Shown: positions 9,730 through 18,785, counted from the first letter of the stretch. The stretch: DNA of 64,000 nucleotides from JANNBN01 sp031430595 (GCA_031430595.1 JANPBU010000035.1:62001-126000), one strand, 5' to 3'. The notes: generated by a model not told the origin, from the sequence alone. Numbers and translations are program-made.

Positions 9730-10949
9730 CCGCTGCTCGCCAGCCGATAGTCGCGCACCTTACAACTATTGACATGTCACTTTTGCTACTACTCCGCGTC
9801 GAACTTGAAACGGTTGGGGCTTCGGGTTGTGAAGTCCTTGGCATCTCGGCGCCCGGCGAGTTAACACCAGAACTTTCGGCTCTCGGCGTACGGCCCGTAC
9901 CAATTGACAGGTTCACTCGAAGCTGGTCGCTAAGTGACGACCTCGCCGCAGCATGCAATCTCTGGAGGATTCTGCGGACCGAACAACCAGACGTACTTCA
10001 CACCCATACCCCCAAACCCGGAATTCTCGGCCGAATACTCGGACGCCTCAGCGGTGTTCCCATCGTTGTGAATACCTGTCATGGGTTGTGGGCGGTACCA
10101 GGAGACCCCATCGTAAAACGACTGTTTGTTACGGCAAGCGAAGCTATTGCTGCACGATTCTCCGATGCCGAACTCTTCCAAAATCCCGAAGATTTGGCCG
10201 CTTTGCGTCCCTACCTTTCGAGTCGCAAACTGGCCAAGGTCGTTGGCAATGGCACTGATTTGCGTTTGTTCGTTCGAAGCGAAACTGATCGAGCCCGGAT
10301 CCGAACTGAACTCAACATTACTGACGACCAAATTCTGGTTCTTGCGGTTGGGCGCAGAGTCGACGAGAAAGGTGTCAGGGAGTTTGCCGACGCAGCAAGC
10401 GCTTTGGCGAACACTGATCCTCGCGCAGTATTCGTTTGGGTTGGCCCGTCGGATTCAATTCGAGGACGATCAGTTGACGACGTGGAATCGGCGCCGGTGT
10501 TGTTGGCAGGACATCAAACTAATATGTGTGCATGGTACTCGGCTGCCGATGTATTCGTTCTTCCGTCATATCGAGAGGGGCTGCCACGGTCAGCCATGGA
10601 AGCAGCTGCATGTGGTTTACCACTTGTACTTACCAACATCAGGGGAAGTCGAGAAATCGGCACCGACGATCGTGAGGTGCTGTTCGTTCCAGCTGCAGAT
10701 TCACACGCACTCGCAGCCGCAATTGGCCGACTCGTCGCCGATACCGATTTGCGGACGAGACTCGGAAAATCTGCTGAACAACGAGCACGGGCGGTGTTTG
10801 ACCAACGCCGAGTTGCTCATTGCTCGCTTGCTACGTACCGAGACGTCGCAGCAGTCAAGGTTCGTGGCACACGGGGCAAGCGGCGACGCGAGCTTCTCGA
10901 ACATCTACCGATGGCTCAGTTCACAGGTCACGAACCGCCGCGCGCCTAG
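9726..10949 (+). CDS. glycosyltransferase family 4 protein
   Basis: GT-B retaining glycosyltransferase of about 407 residues. The acceptor domain has the DVLHTHTPKPGILGR motif common in EPS-type GT4 enzymes. The donor domain contains VGNGTDLRLF, VGRRVDEKGV and the loop VLPSYREGLPRSAMEAAACG, which holds the conserved E-x7-E pair. The frame is open from 9678, inside asnB. GTG at 9726 overlaps the asnB TGA, the usual mark of coupled translation, and begins just before the first beta strand; ATG at 9714 is the alternative. It probably adds one sugar to a lipid-linked oligosaccharide of this locus. Confidence 0.87.
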   Translation: MTAARQPIVAHLTTIDMSLLLLLRVELETVGASGCEVLGISAPGELTPELSALGVRPVPIDRFTRSWSLSDDLAAACNLWRILRTEQPDVLHTHTPKPGILGRILGRLSGVPIVVNTCHGLWAVPGDPIVKRLFVTASEAIAARFSDAELFQNPEDLAALRPYLSSRKLAKVVGNGTDLRLFVRSETDRARIRTELNITDDQILVLAVGRRVDEKGVREFADAASALANTDPRAVFVWVGPSDSIRGRSVDDVESAPVLLAGHQTNMCAWYSAADVFVLPSYREGLPRSAMEAAACGLPLVLTNIRGSREIGTDDREVLFVPAADSHALAAAIGRLVADTDLRTRLGKSAEQRARAVFDQRRVAHCSLATYRDVAAVKVRGTRGKRRRELLEHLPMAQFTGHEPPRA

Positions 10950-10958
10950 ATCGTCAGG

Positions 10959-13346
10959 TCACGGTCCAATTTGTTTTGTGAAGCCGGGGCCCCACGTGAC
11001 ATTCTCGTACTCAATCACGTCACCTGACCTAACGATACGGCGATACACGCCGTACGAGGGCGAGGAGGTCGGACCCTCTCCGCGAACGAATGCCACATTT
11101 CGGAATCGAAGCCGACCGTAAGGTTGCGTAGGAAGGGTGGGGTGGTCGAACCAGACATCAAACGCAGAAACCGACGCGCCCGCCTGAGGGTCAACAACAA
11201 TCGTCGAGTTCTCAAACGTGAGGTCGTGGGGGTACAGGGCACGGTTGTTATACCCGTCAGCGCCACCAACATGAAGTGTCGAGTTTTTGATCACCACCGT
11301 TGAGCCGGGTGTGTATGAGTAGTACGGGCCGCGCCGGAGGTTCAATCGATCAATCACCACGTCAGATCCGCCTGCCCCCAGACCTAAATCAAAGTCTGAA
11401 TCAAGATCAATATCATTCATCCGAAGTTTGATAGCGGTAGACCCGCCATACCCCGCCCCATCGATTTCAGCGTCCATCCCGGTGGGAAGTGATGCTCCGG
11501 TGGTGGTGAAGTGATCGACCGTGATGTCACTGCCTCCACCCGTCATAACCAGGCCACCGCGGAACACGTCGCTAGCGATCGAGTCGGTAATAACTACACT
11601 TACGTTGACGTAGATCGATATTGCATCAGCGACTCCGTCATGGAAGAAACTTTTGTCAACGAAGGCTCGAAGTTTCCCAGGGCTTTGGGGGTGTGCCGTC
11701 AACATGACAAGGTGAGCTTGTTCTAACTGATGGTTTCGATATTCAGGCTGTTGTGATCGATTCCCGTCAAACGTCAAACCCTCAATGACCAAAGGAGCAG
11801 AAGGCCCAGCGCCATAGTAGGGGTCGCCGTCAGTGGTGAAGCTTCTTGTTCCAAAGCCCTGGTTGGGCGCACGTTTAATGATGCCGCCTTCACCATGAAA
11901 CGTGACCCCAGGTCGTATGTACACTTTACCTACGATGTAGGTGCCTGCCGGGAACCTAACAACACCACCGCCAGCCTGAAACACCTTCTCGTTGGCCCGA
12001 TTGATCGCTGCTGTGTCATCGGTGACCCCGTTGCCAACGGCACCCTCGTCGCGAACGTTGACGATCAGACGACGGTCATCATCGACAATTGTGAGATCGA
12101 CGCTTCCCACGACAGCGGGGCTCGATCCACCAACTTGGGTGACAACGATCGTTTGCGTTTCGTCCAGCTCGCGGATGTCATCGTTACGAACATCAATCGC
12201 GATAGCTAACGACTTTGAGCCAGCCTTCATTACGTAAGTACCAGTAGGGATCGTGAGATCTCGACCGGTCGACCGATCATCAAGCCTCGCAGTTCCTGAA
12301 CCAGCAGATAGCTGAAGGGTGACGTCAGACGCCAGGGTTTGAGAAGCAGTTACGGTGAACGAAGTTGCCTGCCCCTCCGTCATTCGGACGACTGGTGATA
12401 GCGACAGCGAGACCCGTTCGGCTGGCCGAGTTGTTGCGGGAACAGTCGTGGTGGCAGCAACCTTCGTCGTAACGGGAACAGTCGTCGAAGTAGTCGTCGT
12501 GGTAGTGGCAGCCTTCGTCGTAACGGGAACAGTCGTCACCGGAACAGTCGTCGAAGTAGACGCAGCCTTCGTCGTCACAGCAACCGTAGTGGCAGGAAGA
12601 GTCGTCATCGCGGGAAGAGTCGTCACCCGGGCAACGGTTGTAGATGGAACAGTCGTCGTCGTAGACGCAGCCTTCGTCGTCACAGCAACCGTCGTCACCG
12701 GAACAGTCGTCGAAGTAGATGCAGCCTTCGTCGTCACAGCAACCGTCGTCACCGGAACAGTCGTCGTCGAAGGAAGAGTCGTCACCGGGGCAACGGTTGT
12801 AGGTGGAACAGTCGTCGTCACACCCACAGTCGCGACAGGAACAGTCGTCACCGGAGCTGAAACGGACGTCGTTGCTGAGGAAGTTTTCGTCGTGGATGGT
12901 TCCACTGCAACGATTGTTGTCGAGCTTGTTTCGGGTGTTGTTACCGGTTCCGGGTTGGGCGTCGGCACGACAAAGGTTTCTGGCGGCTGTGGCTCTACTG
13001 GGAATCCGGCCTCAGGCACCACCACAACAAGGGTGGTTGGTACAGGATCCGGAGCATTCGCCGTCGCAGCCGACGTCGGCGCCACCCAACTTTTCCGGCC
13101 TGGGCCGCCGAATCTGGGGGCCTGTCGGTCATTGCGTGCCCGCGAGGTAGGTGCAGGGCTTTTCTGGGCTGATTGAGGCCGGCTGTTCCCAAAGCGATCC
13201 GGTCCAAATTTTGATTCGGAACTGGCACCAATTTGAGTTGCAACGAGCATTCCCGCCAAGGCTGCGCAGGTTGCAGCAGAGACCGCAATTCTGCGAAATC
13301 GTTTCGCAGAGCTCGGCTCGCGAAAGGGACTGATGGGATCGGTCAT
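10959..13346 (-). CDS. secreted Thr/Pro-rich protein with Calx-beta and pectate-lyase-like domains
   Basis: A 795-residue exported protein. Order: short basic N-terminus and one hydrophobic segment (about residues 20-40, a signal peptide or anchor); a low-complexity Thr/Val/Pro-rich stalk with tandem repeats (about 150-310); a Calx-beta-type domain (about 310-430, ending in TIVDDD); then a right-handed beta-helix of the Pectate_lyase_3 type starting at VRDEGAVGNGVTDDTAAIN, followed by GGGVVRFPAGTYIVGKV. Calx-beta domains bind calcium and pectate-lyase-like folds bind or cleave polysaccharide in known families. A cell-surface glycan-binding or glycan-processing role at the end of a polysaccharide locus is plausible. 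The stalk probably spans the cell wall. It is convergent with the GT4 gene. Confidence 0.8.
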   Translation of the reverse strand: MTDPISPFREPSSAKRFRRIAVSAATCAALAGMLVATQIGASSESKFGPDRFGNSRPQSAQKSPAPTSRARNDRQAPRFGGPGRKSWVAPTSAATANAPDPVPTTLVVVVPEAGFPVEPQPPETFVVPTPNPEPVTTPETSSTTIVAVEPSTTKTSSATTSVSAPVTTVPVATVGVTTTVPPTTVAPVTTLPSTTTVPVTTVAVTTKAASTSTTVPVTTVAVTTKAASTTTTVPSTTVARVTTLPAMTTLPATTVAVTTKAASTSTTVPVTTVPVTTKAATTTTTTSTTVPVTTKVAATTTVPATTRPAERVSLSLSPVVRMTEGQATSFTVTASQTLASDVTLQLSAGSGTARLDDRSTGRDLTIPTGTYVMKAGSKSLAIAIDVRNDDIRELDETQTIVVTQVGGSSPAVVGSVDLTIVDDDRRLIVNVRDEGAVGNGVTDDTAAINRANEKVFQAGGGVVRFPAGTYIVGKVYIRPGVTFHGEGGIIKRAPNQGFGTRSFTTDGDPYYGAGPSAPLVIEGLTFDGNRSQQPEYRNHQLEQAHLVMLTAHPQSPGKLRAFVDKSFFHDGVADAISIYVNVSVVITDSIASDVFRGGLVMTGGGSDITVDHFTTTGASLPTGMDAEIDGAGYGGSTAIKLRMNDIDLDSDFDLGLGAGGSDVVIDRLNLRRGPYYSYTPGSTVVIKNSTLHVGGADGYNNRALYPHDLTFENSTIVVDPQAGASVSAFDVWFDHPTLPTQPYGRLRFRNVAFVRGEGPTSSPSYGVYRRIVRSGDVIEYENVTWGPGFTKQIGP
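12430..12840 (-). repeat. coding tandem repeats for the Thr-rich stalk
   Basis: On the + strand the words GTCGTCACCGGAACAGTCGTC and GCAGCCTTCGTCGTCACAG-type units recur several times between these positions, for example near 12534, 12655 and 12703. They encode VPVTTVAVTTKAAS-like protein repeats in the secreted protein on the minus strand. Units differ by a few bases, so recombination or slippage can change stalk length. The high-scoring + strand frame across this region (Val-rich) is the antisense shadow of the repeats and not a gene. Confidence 0.85.
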
Positions 13347-13476
13347 GTATTTCTATCGGGGCAGATAACGGTCTCACTCTCATTGTTTTAGGTGAAACGA
13401 AGCGATTGATCGTTCATTCACCATGCCCCTCCACCCCATTTCAACGATTCTGAGGGACAGCAGTTCAAGTGACAGG

Positions 13477-14316
13477 ATGTCAGCCATGCTCGTCGCGACC
13501 CTTCTCGCCTTGGGGTCGGCAGTCATACATGCGGGCTGGAATATGACGATCAAACAGGGCGGAGAAGACCGTTGGCTGTTGCTGTGGGGCCAGTTTTTCC
13601 TTGCAGCGTGTCTGACGCTTCCGCTTCTGATTGCTTTGGGTGGAATTCCACTGCGGTCATGGTGGTGGGTGGCCCTTTCAGGAGGTGTGCATCTTCCGTA
13701 CACAGTCCTTCTGGCAAAAGCCTACGACCATGGAGATTTCTCGCTGGTGTACCCGATCGCCCGAGGAGGTGGCGCACTGTTGGCTGCACTAGGCGGCGTC
13801 CTCTTTGCTAGCGATTCAATTTCAGCAATAAGTGCACTTGGTATCACGGTCACCGGGCTGGGGCTTTTCCTTCTCGCCAATCGCCTCACTCTTGCGTCGA
13901 TCAGACCAGCACTCTTGGTCGCAATGACGATAGGGCTCTATACAGTCATCGACGCAAAAGGTATACGGGTCAGTGGTACAAAGGTTTACGCCGTTGCCAC
14001 AACGGTCGGCACCGCCATGAGTACGACAGCGTTCGGATTGGCTACTCATCGCGCATCAGAGATGCGTCGGGTACTGATGACGAAGTGGAAACGTCTTGCC
14101 ATTGTTGGATTCGCGTCAACCGTCACTTACGCAATGGTACAAATCGCGATGCTCCGTGCCCCGGTTGGTTACGTAAGCGCGCTGAGGGAATCGTCGGTTC
14201 TCATCGCAGCCTTCGTCGGGTGGCGCAAATTTGGCGAACCTGCTGGTACACGAAGACTGTTCGCAGCCGCGACCATTGTTTCCGGCCTGTTGCTGTTGGT
14301 ACTTGGCCGCGGCTAG
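13477..14316 (+). CDS. EamA/DMT-family transporter
   Basis: Membrane protein of about 279 residues with some ten predicted hydrophobic segments in two related halves, typical of the drug/metabolite transporter superfamily. Characteristic early segment: LALGSAVIHAGWNMTIKQ; mid-segment: YPIARGGGALLAALGGVLF. The frame extends back to 13423 but residues before MSAML are polar and unlike the family; ATG at 13477 or 13486 (CAGGA upstream) is preferred. Substrate unknown. It diverges from the secreted stalk protein and lies 13 bp before the desaturase start on the same strand. Confidence 0.82.
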   Translation: MSAMLVATLLALGSAVIHAGWNMTIKQGGEDRWLLLWGQFFLAACLTLPLLIALGGIPLRSWWWVALSGGVHLPYTVLLAKAYDHGDFSLVYPIARGGGALLAALGGVLFASDSISAISALGITVTGLGLFLLANRLTLASIRPALLVAMTIGLYTVIDAKGIRVSGTKVYAVATTVGTAMSTTAFGLATHRASEMRRVLMTKWKRLAIVGFASTVTYAMVQIAMLRAPVGYVSALRESSVLIAAFVGWRKFGEPAGTRRLFAAATIVSGLLLLVLGRG

Positions 14317-14329
14317 TCGAACTCAAGAA

Positions 14330-15454
14330 ATGCTCGCTTCACACTCAACTGCGATTAGAACTCTTACTGTGACAGTGATTCCATTGCCCGACCGGCAGTC
14401 TGAAAGCCTTGCAGGCATGCAGCTATCGGGCGACGCGCTCAGAAGCCTCGTGACACCCTCGCTCGATGAAATTAGGGTTGCGCGCCGCACCTTACATCGA
14501 AAAGCCGTGGCGATTCTGACTGCCCTTTGCGTTGGGTACGCCACGCTTCTGAATGGAGACGCTCTGCCACTTGTTCGAGTTGTTGCCTACTTCGTCGTGT
14601 TGCTGGCACTCGCGATGGTGGCGACCAGCATCATGCACGATGCCAACCACGGTGCCTTCTTCGACGGATCAATGCGAGCAAATCATGCCGTTGGTTATCT
14701 TGCAGACCTTCTTGGGGTGAGCTCGTCATTGTGGAGAATCAAGCACAACATTCACCATGCCGAGACAAACGTGCAGGGTCTCGACCCCGACATCGATCAA
14801 GGGGTCGTTGCTCGACTCGCGCCGCTGCAAACCGCGAAGCCATGGCATAGGTGGCAGCACCGATACATGTGGGCGCTCTATGGCTTCATGGGCGTGCAGT
14901 GGTTGCTGGTTTCTGACTTTGTTGATTTGGCTCGCGGCCAGGTCGCCGGACAATCGATCACGCGCTTAGGAATGAAGACACGAGCTGGAATCTTTGCTGG
15001 AAAACTGCTGCACGTCGCTTGGGCGTTGGCACTTCCACTGGTTTGGTTTCCGTGGCAAGCAGTCATTCCGGCGTACCTCGTTGGTTCGTGGTTGATCGGG
15101 TCGGTGCTGGCCATCACATTTCAAATCGCCCATTGCGTCGATGTCGCCGAGTTTGCACAAGCGAACTCAGATCGGCCTTGCAATGATGCTGTTTGGCATC
15201 AGTTGCGAACCACGGTCGACGTAGTTCAACGCAACACGCCCGCAGGCCGTTTCCGCTCAATGATGGTCGGCGGGCTCGACCTCCAGATCGAGCATCACCT
15301 CGCCCCTCACGTTCCACACACCGCGTATCGGGCGATGGAGAAACGACTGCGTAGCGCCGGCGAAGAGCACGGCATTTCCTTCCTCACCCACAGCGGTGTC
15401 CTCGGCGCCATGAGGTCGCATCAGAGGTGGTTACGACAGATGGGTCGGCCGTGA
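14330..15454 (+). CDS. membrane fatty acid desaturase (acyl-lipid/acyl-CoA type)
   Basis: Di-iron desaturase of the FA_desaturase family. All three His boxes are present: HDANHG, HNIHH and QIEHH, separated by paired hydrophobic helices. The QxxHH third box and the LDPDID segment are typical of front-end/linoleoyl-CoA type desaturases such as mycobacterial DesA3; the double-bond position cannot be deduced. The frame is open from 14231, overlapping the transporter gene. ATG 14330 is the first start after that gene's stop, but ATG 14417 (MQLSGDALRS) fits family length as well. It would act in the cytoplasmic membrane on lipid acyl chains. Confidence 0.87.
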   Translation: MLASHSTAIRTLTVTVIPLPDRQSESLAGMQLSGDALRSLVTPSLDEIRVARRTLHRKAVAILTALCVGYATLLNGDALPLVRVVAYFVVLLALAMVATSIMHDANHGAFFDGSMRANHAVGYLADLLGVSSSLWRIKHNIHHAETNVQGLDPDIDQGVVARLAPLQTAKPWHRWQHRYMWALYGFMGVQWLLVSDFVDLARGQVAGQSITRLGMKTRAGIFAGKLLHVAWALALPLVWFPWQAVIPAYLVGSWLIGSVLAITFQIAHCVDVAEFAQANSDRPCNDAVWHQLRTTVDVVQRNTPAGRFRSMMVGGLDLQIEHHLAPHVPHTAYRAMEKRLRSAGEEHGISFLTHSGVLGAMRSHQRWLRQMGRP

Positions 15455-15462
15455 CCGACCGC

Positions 15463-16209
15463 CTAGTGAAACTGGTCGCCGTTTTTAAGCATGTGGGCTG
15501 CACCGTGGGGTTCGTTAAGTGCAGCGTTTTCTCCGAAGATGCTTTCCTTTTGTGCACCGTAGGCGTGTCGGTTTGCCCCAAGCGGCGCGAGTTCCCTAGC
15601 TCGTTGACATGCCACCGCTAGTAGTTCGTCAGACCCAACAATTTGACTAACAATTCCGGCTGCGAGGGCATCGGGGCCATTCCATCGTCGAGCAAGTTGT
15701 ACTGTTTCAAAGAATGTATGTGCAGATAGCTTATGGCGAAAGAGAGCTAGTTCAGGGCGCGGGATGACCATGCCAAGCTGCATCTCGTTGGCGCACACAA
15801 AGCCACGATCGGCTCGCATGATTCGAACGTCATGACAAAGTGCAGTCATAAAACCAGCACCGAATGCGTGGCCATTAATTGCCGCAACGGTTGGTATTGG
15901 CAGCGTGATGATTCTCCCCATAAGGACCATGAACTCCTTACCGAATACCGAACGGTCGCCGCCCCGATGTTCGTCTTGGGTCGAGATCCAATCGAGGTCA
16001 AGGCCGTTCGAGAAGAACTTGTCGTTAGCCGACCGGGTAACAAGGGCCGCTGGCCCGCTTGAAGCTCCCACCTCGTCAAGGGCCTGGGCATACTCCCGAA
16101 CGAACGTGGTGTTCCAACGGTTTTCTGCATCGTTCATGGTGAGTACGAATACTTCGCCGTCGCGTTCAAGATCAATCACAAGCTCATCGTACAAAATGGA
16201 ATGAGCCAA
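15463..16209 (-). CDS. enoyl-CoA hydratase/isomerase family protein
   Basis: Crotonase-fold protein of 248 residues. Oxyanion-hole motifs: FFSNGLDLDW after the first strand and AAINGHAFGAGFM for the CoA-binding loop. The NGLDLDW form of the first motif resembles delta3-delta2-enoyl-CoA isomerases (ECI type) more than hydratases, and the usual paired catalytic Glu residues are not both evident, so isomerase activity is the better guess. It starts with TTG at 16209 (no ATG near). It lies downstream of ahpF on the same strand with a 48-bp gap and convergent to the desaturase, with 8 bp between the stops. Confidence 0.8.
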   Translation of the reverse strand: MAHSILYDELVIDLERDGEVFVLTMNDAENRWNTTFVREYAQALDEVGASSGPAALVTRSANDKFFSNGLDLDWISTQDEHRGGDRSVFGKEFMVLMGRIITLPIPTVAAINGHAFGAGFMTALCHDVRIMRADRGFVCANEMQLGMVIPRPELALFRHKLSAHTFFETVQLARRWNGPDALAAGIVSQIVGSDELLAVACQRARELAPLGANRHAYGAQKESIFGENAALNEPHGAAHMLKNGDQFH

Positions 16210-16257
16210 TCAAACTGCAACCCGTGCCATGCCGAGAAAAACTCACTACCGACCGGC

Positions 16258-17850
16258 CTACGCAGGAACCTCGAGGGGAGAGCGGATCAAATGATCGAAG
16301 GCTGAAAGCGCAGCTTTGGACCCCTCGCCGGTCGCAATAATGATTTGTTTGAACGGAACTGTTGTCACATCGCCAGCGGCGTAGACACCCGACAAACTCG
16401 TGGCGCACTTAGCATCTATTACGATCTCCCCTTGTTTTGACAGCTCAACGATGCCGTCCACAAACTCCGTGTTTGGTATCAAACCAATTTGGACAAACAC
16501 GCCTGCAAGCTCCACAAGATGTTCAGTATCGGTGGTTCGATCTTTGAAACGCAGTCCGTTGACACGTTGACCATCGCCGGTGATTTCCATGGTTTGGGCG
16601 TTGACATTAACGGTGACATTGCTCAGGCTCTTCAGCTTGCGGACCAGGACGGCATCCGCTTTCAATTCATCCGCATATTCAATCAGGGTGACGTGACCAA
16701 CCACACCGGCTAAATCGATAGCTGCTTCGACACCGGAGTTTCCTCCGCCAATGACCGCAACTCGTTTTCCTTTGTACAGCGGACCATCGCAATGTGGACA
16801 GTATGCGACACCCTTGTTCCGGTACTCGGTCTCTCCGGGAACGTTTACGTTTTTCCAACGTGCCCCAGTCGCCAGAACGACCGTCCGGCTTTTGAGCGCT
16901 GCACCATTTTCGAGCGTCACTGTCGCAAGGCCACCGGGCCGGTCTTCACCTTGTAGCGATGTCACGCGCTGCCCGCTCATAATGTCAACGTCGTACATGC
17001 GAACATGCGACTGTAAATCAGCGGCGAACTTTGGGCCTTCAGTTTCTTTCACAGAGATGAAATTCTCTATCCCTAAGGTGTCAAGCGTCTGTCCACCAAA
17101 TCGCTCTGCCACTACACCCGTTCGTATTCCTTTTCGCGCAGCGTAGATAGCGGCTGCAGCGCCCGCTGGCCCCCCGCCAATGATCAACATGTCGAAGGGT
17201 TCTTTGCTGGCAATCTTTGCAGCGTCGCGGGTGCCTGTCTCGTTATCGAGTTTGGCGAGAATCTCGCCGAGTTCCATCCGGCCAGACCCGAGCAGCTCGC
17301 CGTTCAAATAGATACTAGGTACGCCCATAATGTTTCGATCGGCGATTTCGTTCTCGAACAGGCCACCGTCGATGGTTACTGAAGAAATTTGCGGGTTCAA
17401 CACCGCCATGAGGTTGAGCGCCTGCACCACGTCGGGGCAGTTATGGCAGCTCAGCGAGATGTACGTCTCGAATACCAACTTCGTGGTGTTCAGATCACTA
17501 TCTGCTCCAAGACCCTTAATCTGGTCCATAACGTCAGCTTCGATTTTTGGCGGATGCCCGGCGGCTTGCAACAGAGCAAGTACCAACGAGGTGAACTCGT
17601 GACCAAGCGGGATTGCCGCGAAGCGCACCGCCATCTCGTGGCCGACCCGTGAGATGTTGAACGATGGACGACGCGAATCCTCGCCGTCAAGCCGAAGTGT
17701 GATCTTGTCTGACAGCTTGGCGATCTCTTCGAGTAGCTCTCGAAGTTCCGTCGAAGCCGGGCGATCGTCAAGGGCGGCCACCAGCTCGATCGGATGAACC
17801 GCAAGCTGGAGATATTGAGTCAGTTGCGTTTCGAGGTTGATGTCCAACAT
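16258..17850 (-). CDS. ahpF: alkyl hydroperoxide reductase flavoprotein subunit F
   Basis: NADH-dependent disulfide reductase that regenerates AhpC. The tandem thioredoxin-fold N-terminal domain carries the CHNC redox pair. The FAD domain begins LIIGGGPAGAAAAIYAARKG, the thioredoxin-reductase-like centre is CPHC, the NADH motif is AVIGGGNSGVEAAIDL, and the C-terminal FAD motif is GVYAAGDVT. Length (530) and N-terminus match the enterobacterial type. It lies 35 bp downstream of ahpC on the same strand, the standard ahpCF order. Most actinobacteria recycle AhpC with AhpD instead, so this pair may have been acquired by transfer; that is inference. Confidence 0.95.
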   Translation of the reverse strand: MLDINLETQLTQYLQLAVHPIELVAALDDRPASTELRELLEEIAKLSDKITLRLDGEDSRRPSFNISRVGHEMAVRFAAIPLGHEFTSLVLALLQAAGHPPKIEADVMDQIKGLGADSDLNTTKLVFETYISLSCHNCPDVVQALNLMAVLNPQISSVTIDGGLFENEIADRNIMGVPSIYLNGELLGSGRMELGEILAKLDNETGTRDAAKIASKEPFDMLIIGGGPAGAAAAIYAARKGIRTGVVAERFGGQTLDTLGIENFISVKETEGPKFAADLQSHVRMYDVDIMSGQRVTSLQGEDRPGGLATVTLENGAALKSRTVVLATGARWKNVNVPGETEYRNKGVAYCPHCDGPLYKGKRVAVIGGGNSGVEAAIDLAGVVGHVTLIEYADELKADAVLVRKLKSLSNVTVNVNAQTMEITGDGQRVNGLRFKDRTTDTEHLVELAGVFVQIGLIPNTEFVDGIVELSKQGEIVIDAKCATSLSGVYAAGDVTTVPFKQIIIATGEGSKAALSAFDHLIRSPLEVPA

Positions 17851-17885
17851 GATGCAGCCCTGGTTTCGTTAGATACTACGTAAAC

Positions 17886-18449
17886 TTATATTTTGCCGAC
17901 GAGGTCAAGCGATGGAGTAAGAGTGGCAGCACCTTCGTTCCACTTCGCAGGACACACTTGACCAGGGTTCTTGGCAACGTACTGAGCGCCGCGAAGCTTG
18001 CGAAGCGTTTCTTTGACATCACGCGCAATCGCGTTGTCATGTACCTCTGCCGTTTTGATGATTCCTTGGGGGTTAATGACAAACGTTCAGCGCAGCGCCA
18101 TGCCTTCTTCGTCAATGTGCACGTCAAATGCCCGCGTCAGCTGGTGGGTCGGATCACCGAGCAATGGGAATTTCGCCTTACCAACGGCCGGAGAAGTCTC
18201 ATGCCATACCTTGTGCGCAAAGTGCGAGTCGGTCGTGACGATGTACACCTCGGTAGCCATCTTTTGGAATTCTGCGTAGTTGTCTGCGGCATCCTCGACT
18301 TCGGTCGGGCAATTGAAGGTGAAGGCGGCTGGCATGAAAATAAGGACTGACCACTTCCCCATGAGCGTTTGCTCGGTCACGGTCACAAACTTGCCGTTGT
18401 GAAACCCCTGGACGTTGAAGGGCTGGACAGTAGAATTGAGAAGCGGCAT
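17886..18449 (-). pseudogene. ahpC: alkyl hydroperoxide reductase C, interrupted by an in-frame TGA
   Basis: 2-Cys peroxiredoxin partner of AhpF. Read through, the gene is 187 codons, the exact length of the enterobacterial AhpC, and contains the peroxidatic Cys in FTFNCPTEVEDAADNY and the resolving Cys in GQVCPAKW near the end (SLDLVGKI). Codon 121 is TGA (complement 18087-18089), giving MALR-stop-TFVINPQG where relatives normally have Gly or Ala (RGTFVI or RATFVV). A single GGA-to-TGA change explains it; no frame is lost on either side. Start ATG 18449 has AAGGA six bases upstream. As written, translation yields a 120-residue product lacking the resolving Cys. It could be a true nonsense mutation, a base-call error or, least likely, readthrough. 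Confidence 0.85.
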
Positions 18450-18583
18450 GGAGGATCCTTTGAAGTACACGAATGAAACGTACGCTTATTAGTTTCCCAA
18501 GATAATCTCGATCCGGACGGGAACAGTATTTCGACGGAGGGCGATTTCCGTCACATGGTTTACCGCCGGAGGTCAGAAAACGA

Positions 18584-18613
18584 CAAACAAAAGAGCCGGT
18601 CCGAAGACCGGCT
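18584..18613 (-). terminator. intrinsic terminator after tRNA-Glu
   Basis: Perfect 8-bp stem AGCCGGTC/GACCGGCT closed by a cUUCGg tetraloop when read on the minus strand, followed by CTTTTGTTTG. It starts five bases after the encoded CCA of tRNA-Glu and would end the gltX-ydcF-tRNA transcript before the ahpC promoter region. The run of T on the + side makes some bidirectional function possible. Confidence 0.85.
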
Positions 18614-18618
18614 TTTTT

Positions 18619-18694
18619 TGGCAGCCCCAACGGGATTCGAACCCGTGCCTCCACCTTGAGAGGGTGATGTCCTAGGCCTCTAGACGATGGGGCC
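18619..18694 (-). tRNA. tRNA-Glu (CTC anticodon)
   Basis: 76-nt cloverleaf with encoded CCA. The acceptor stem GGCCCCA pairs with TGGGGCT (one G-U), the T loop is GGTTCGAATCC, and the anticodon arm TCACC-CTCTCAA-GGTGG gives anticodon CTC. It lies 16 nt downstream of tRNA-Gln on the same strand and is followed by a strong terminator. Confidence 0.95.
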
Positions 18695-18710
18695 TAGAGA
18701 AACGCATGTT

Positions 18711-18785
18711 TGGTTCGGGAATAGGGACTCGAACCCCAAATGACAGAATCAGAATCTGTAGTGTTACCAATTACACCATTCCCGA
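18711..18785 (-). tRNA. tRNA-Gln (CTG anticodon)
   Basis: 75-nt cloverleaf with encoded CCA and the U1-A72 pair typical of bacterial tRNA-Gln (acceptor TCGGGAA with TTCCCGA). Anticodon arm ACAGA-TTCTGAT-TCTGT gives CTG; T arm GGGGTTCGAGTCCC. It lies 56 bp downstream of the ydcF stop and upstream of tRNA-Glu, all on the minus strand after gltX. Confidence 0.95.

Noticed and set aside
10126..11121. 331-residue + strand frame after asnB
   Set aside because: It overlaps the GT4 gene in another frame and then runs antisense into the stalk protein; composition is not protein-like.
12430..12840. Regular repeats that could suggest a CRISPR array
   Set aside because: Units are contiguous, in frame and translate into Thr/Val-rich protein repeats; there are no unique spacers and no cas genes.
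12355..13176. Long Val-rich open frame on the + strand
   Set aside because: It is the exact antisense of the Thr-rich stalk repeats; composition follows from the repeats and no ribosome site or domain is seen.
18087..18089. Selenocysteine or UGA=Gly recoding in ahpC
   Set aside because: UGA terminates other genes in the window (for example at 1047 and 9727), the site is not a catalytic Cys, and no bacterial SECIS-like hairpin is obvious directly after it.
17876..18127. Separate 83-residue frame covering the 3' part of ahpC
   Set aside because: It is in a different frame from ahpC and has no AhpC similarity; the real C-terminal half continues in the original frame after the TGA.
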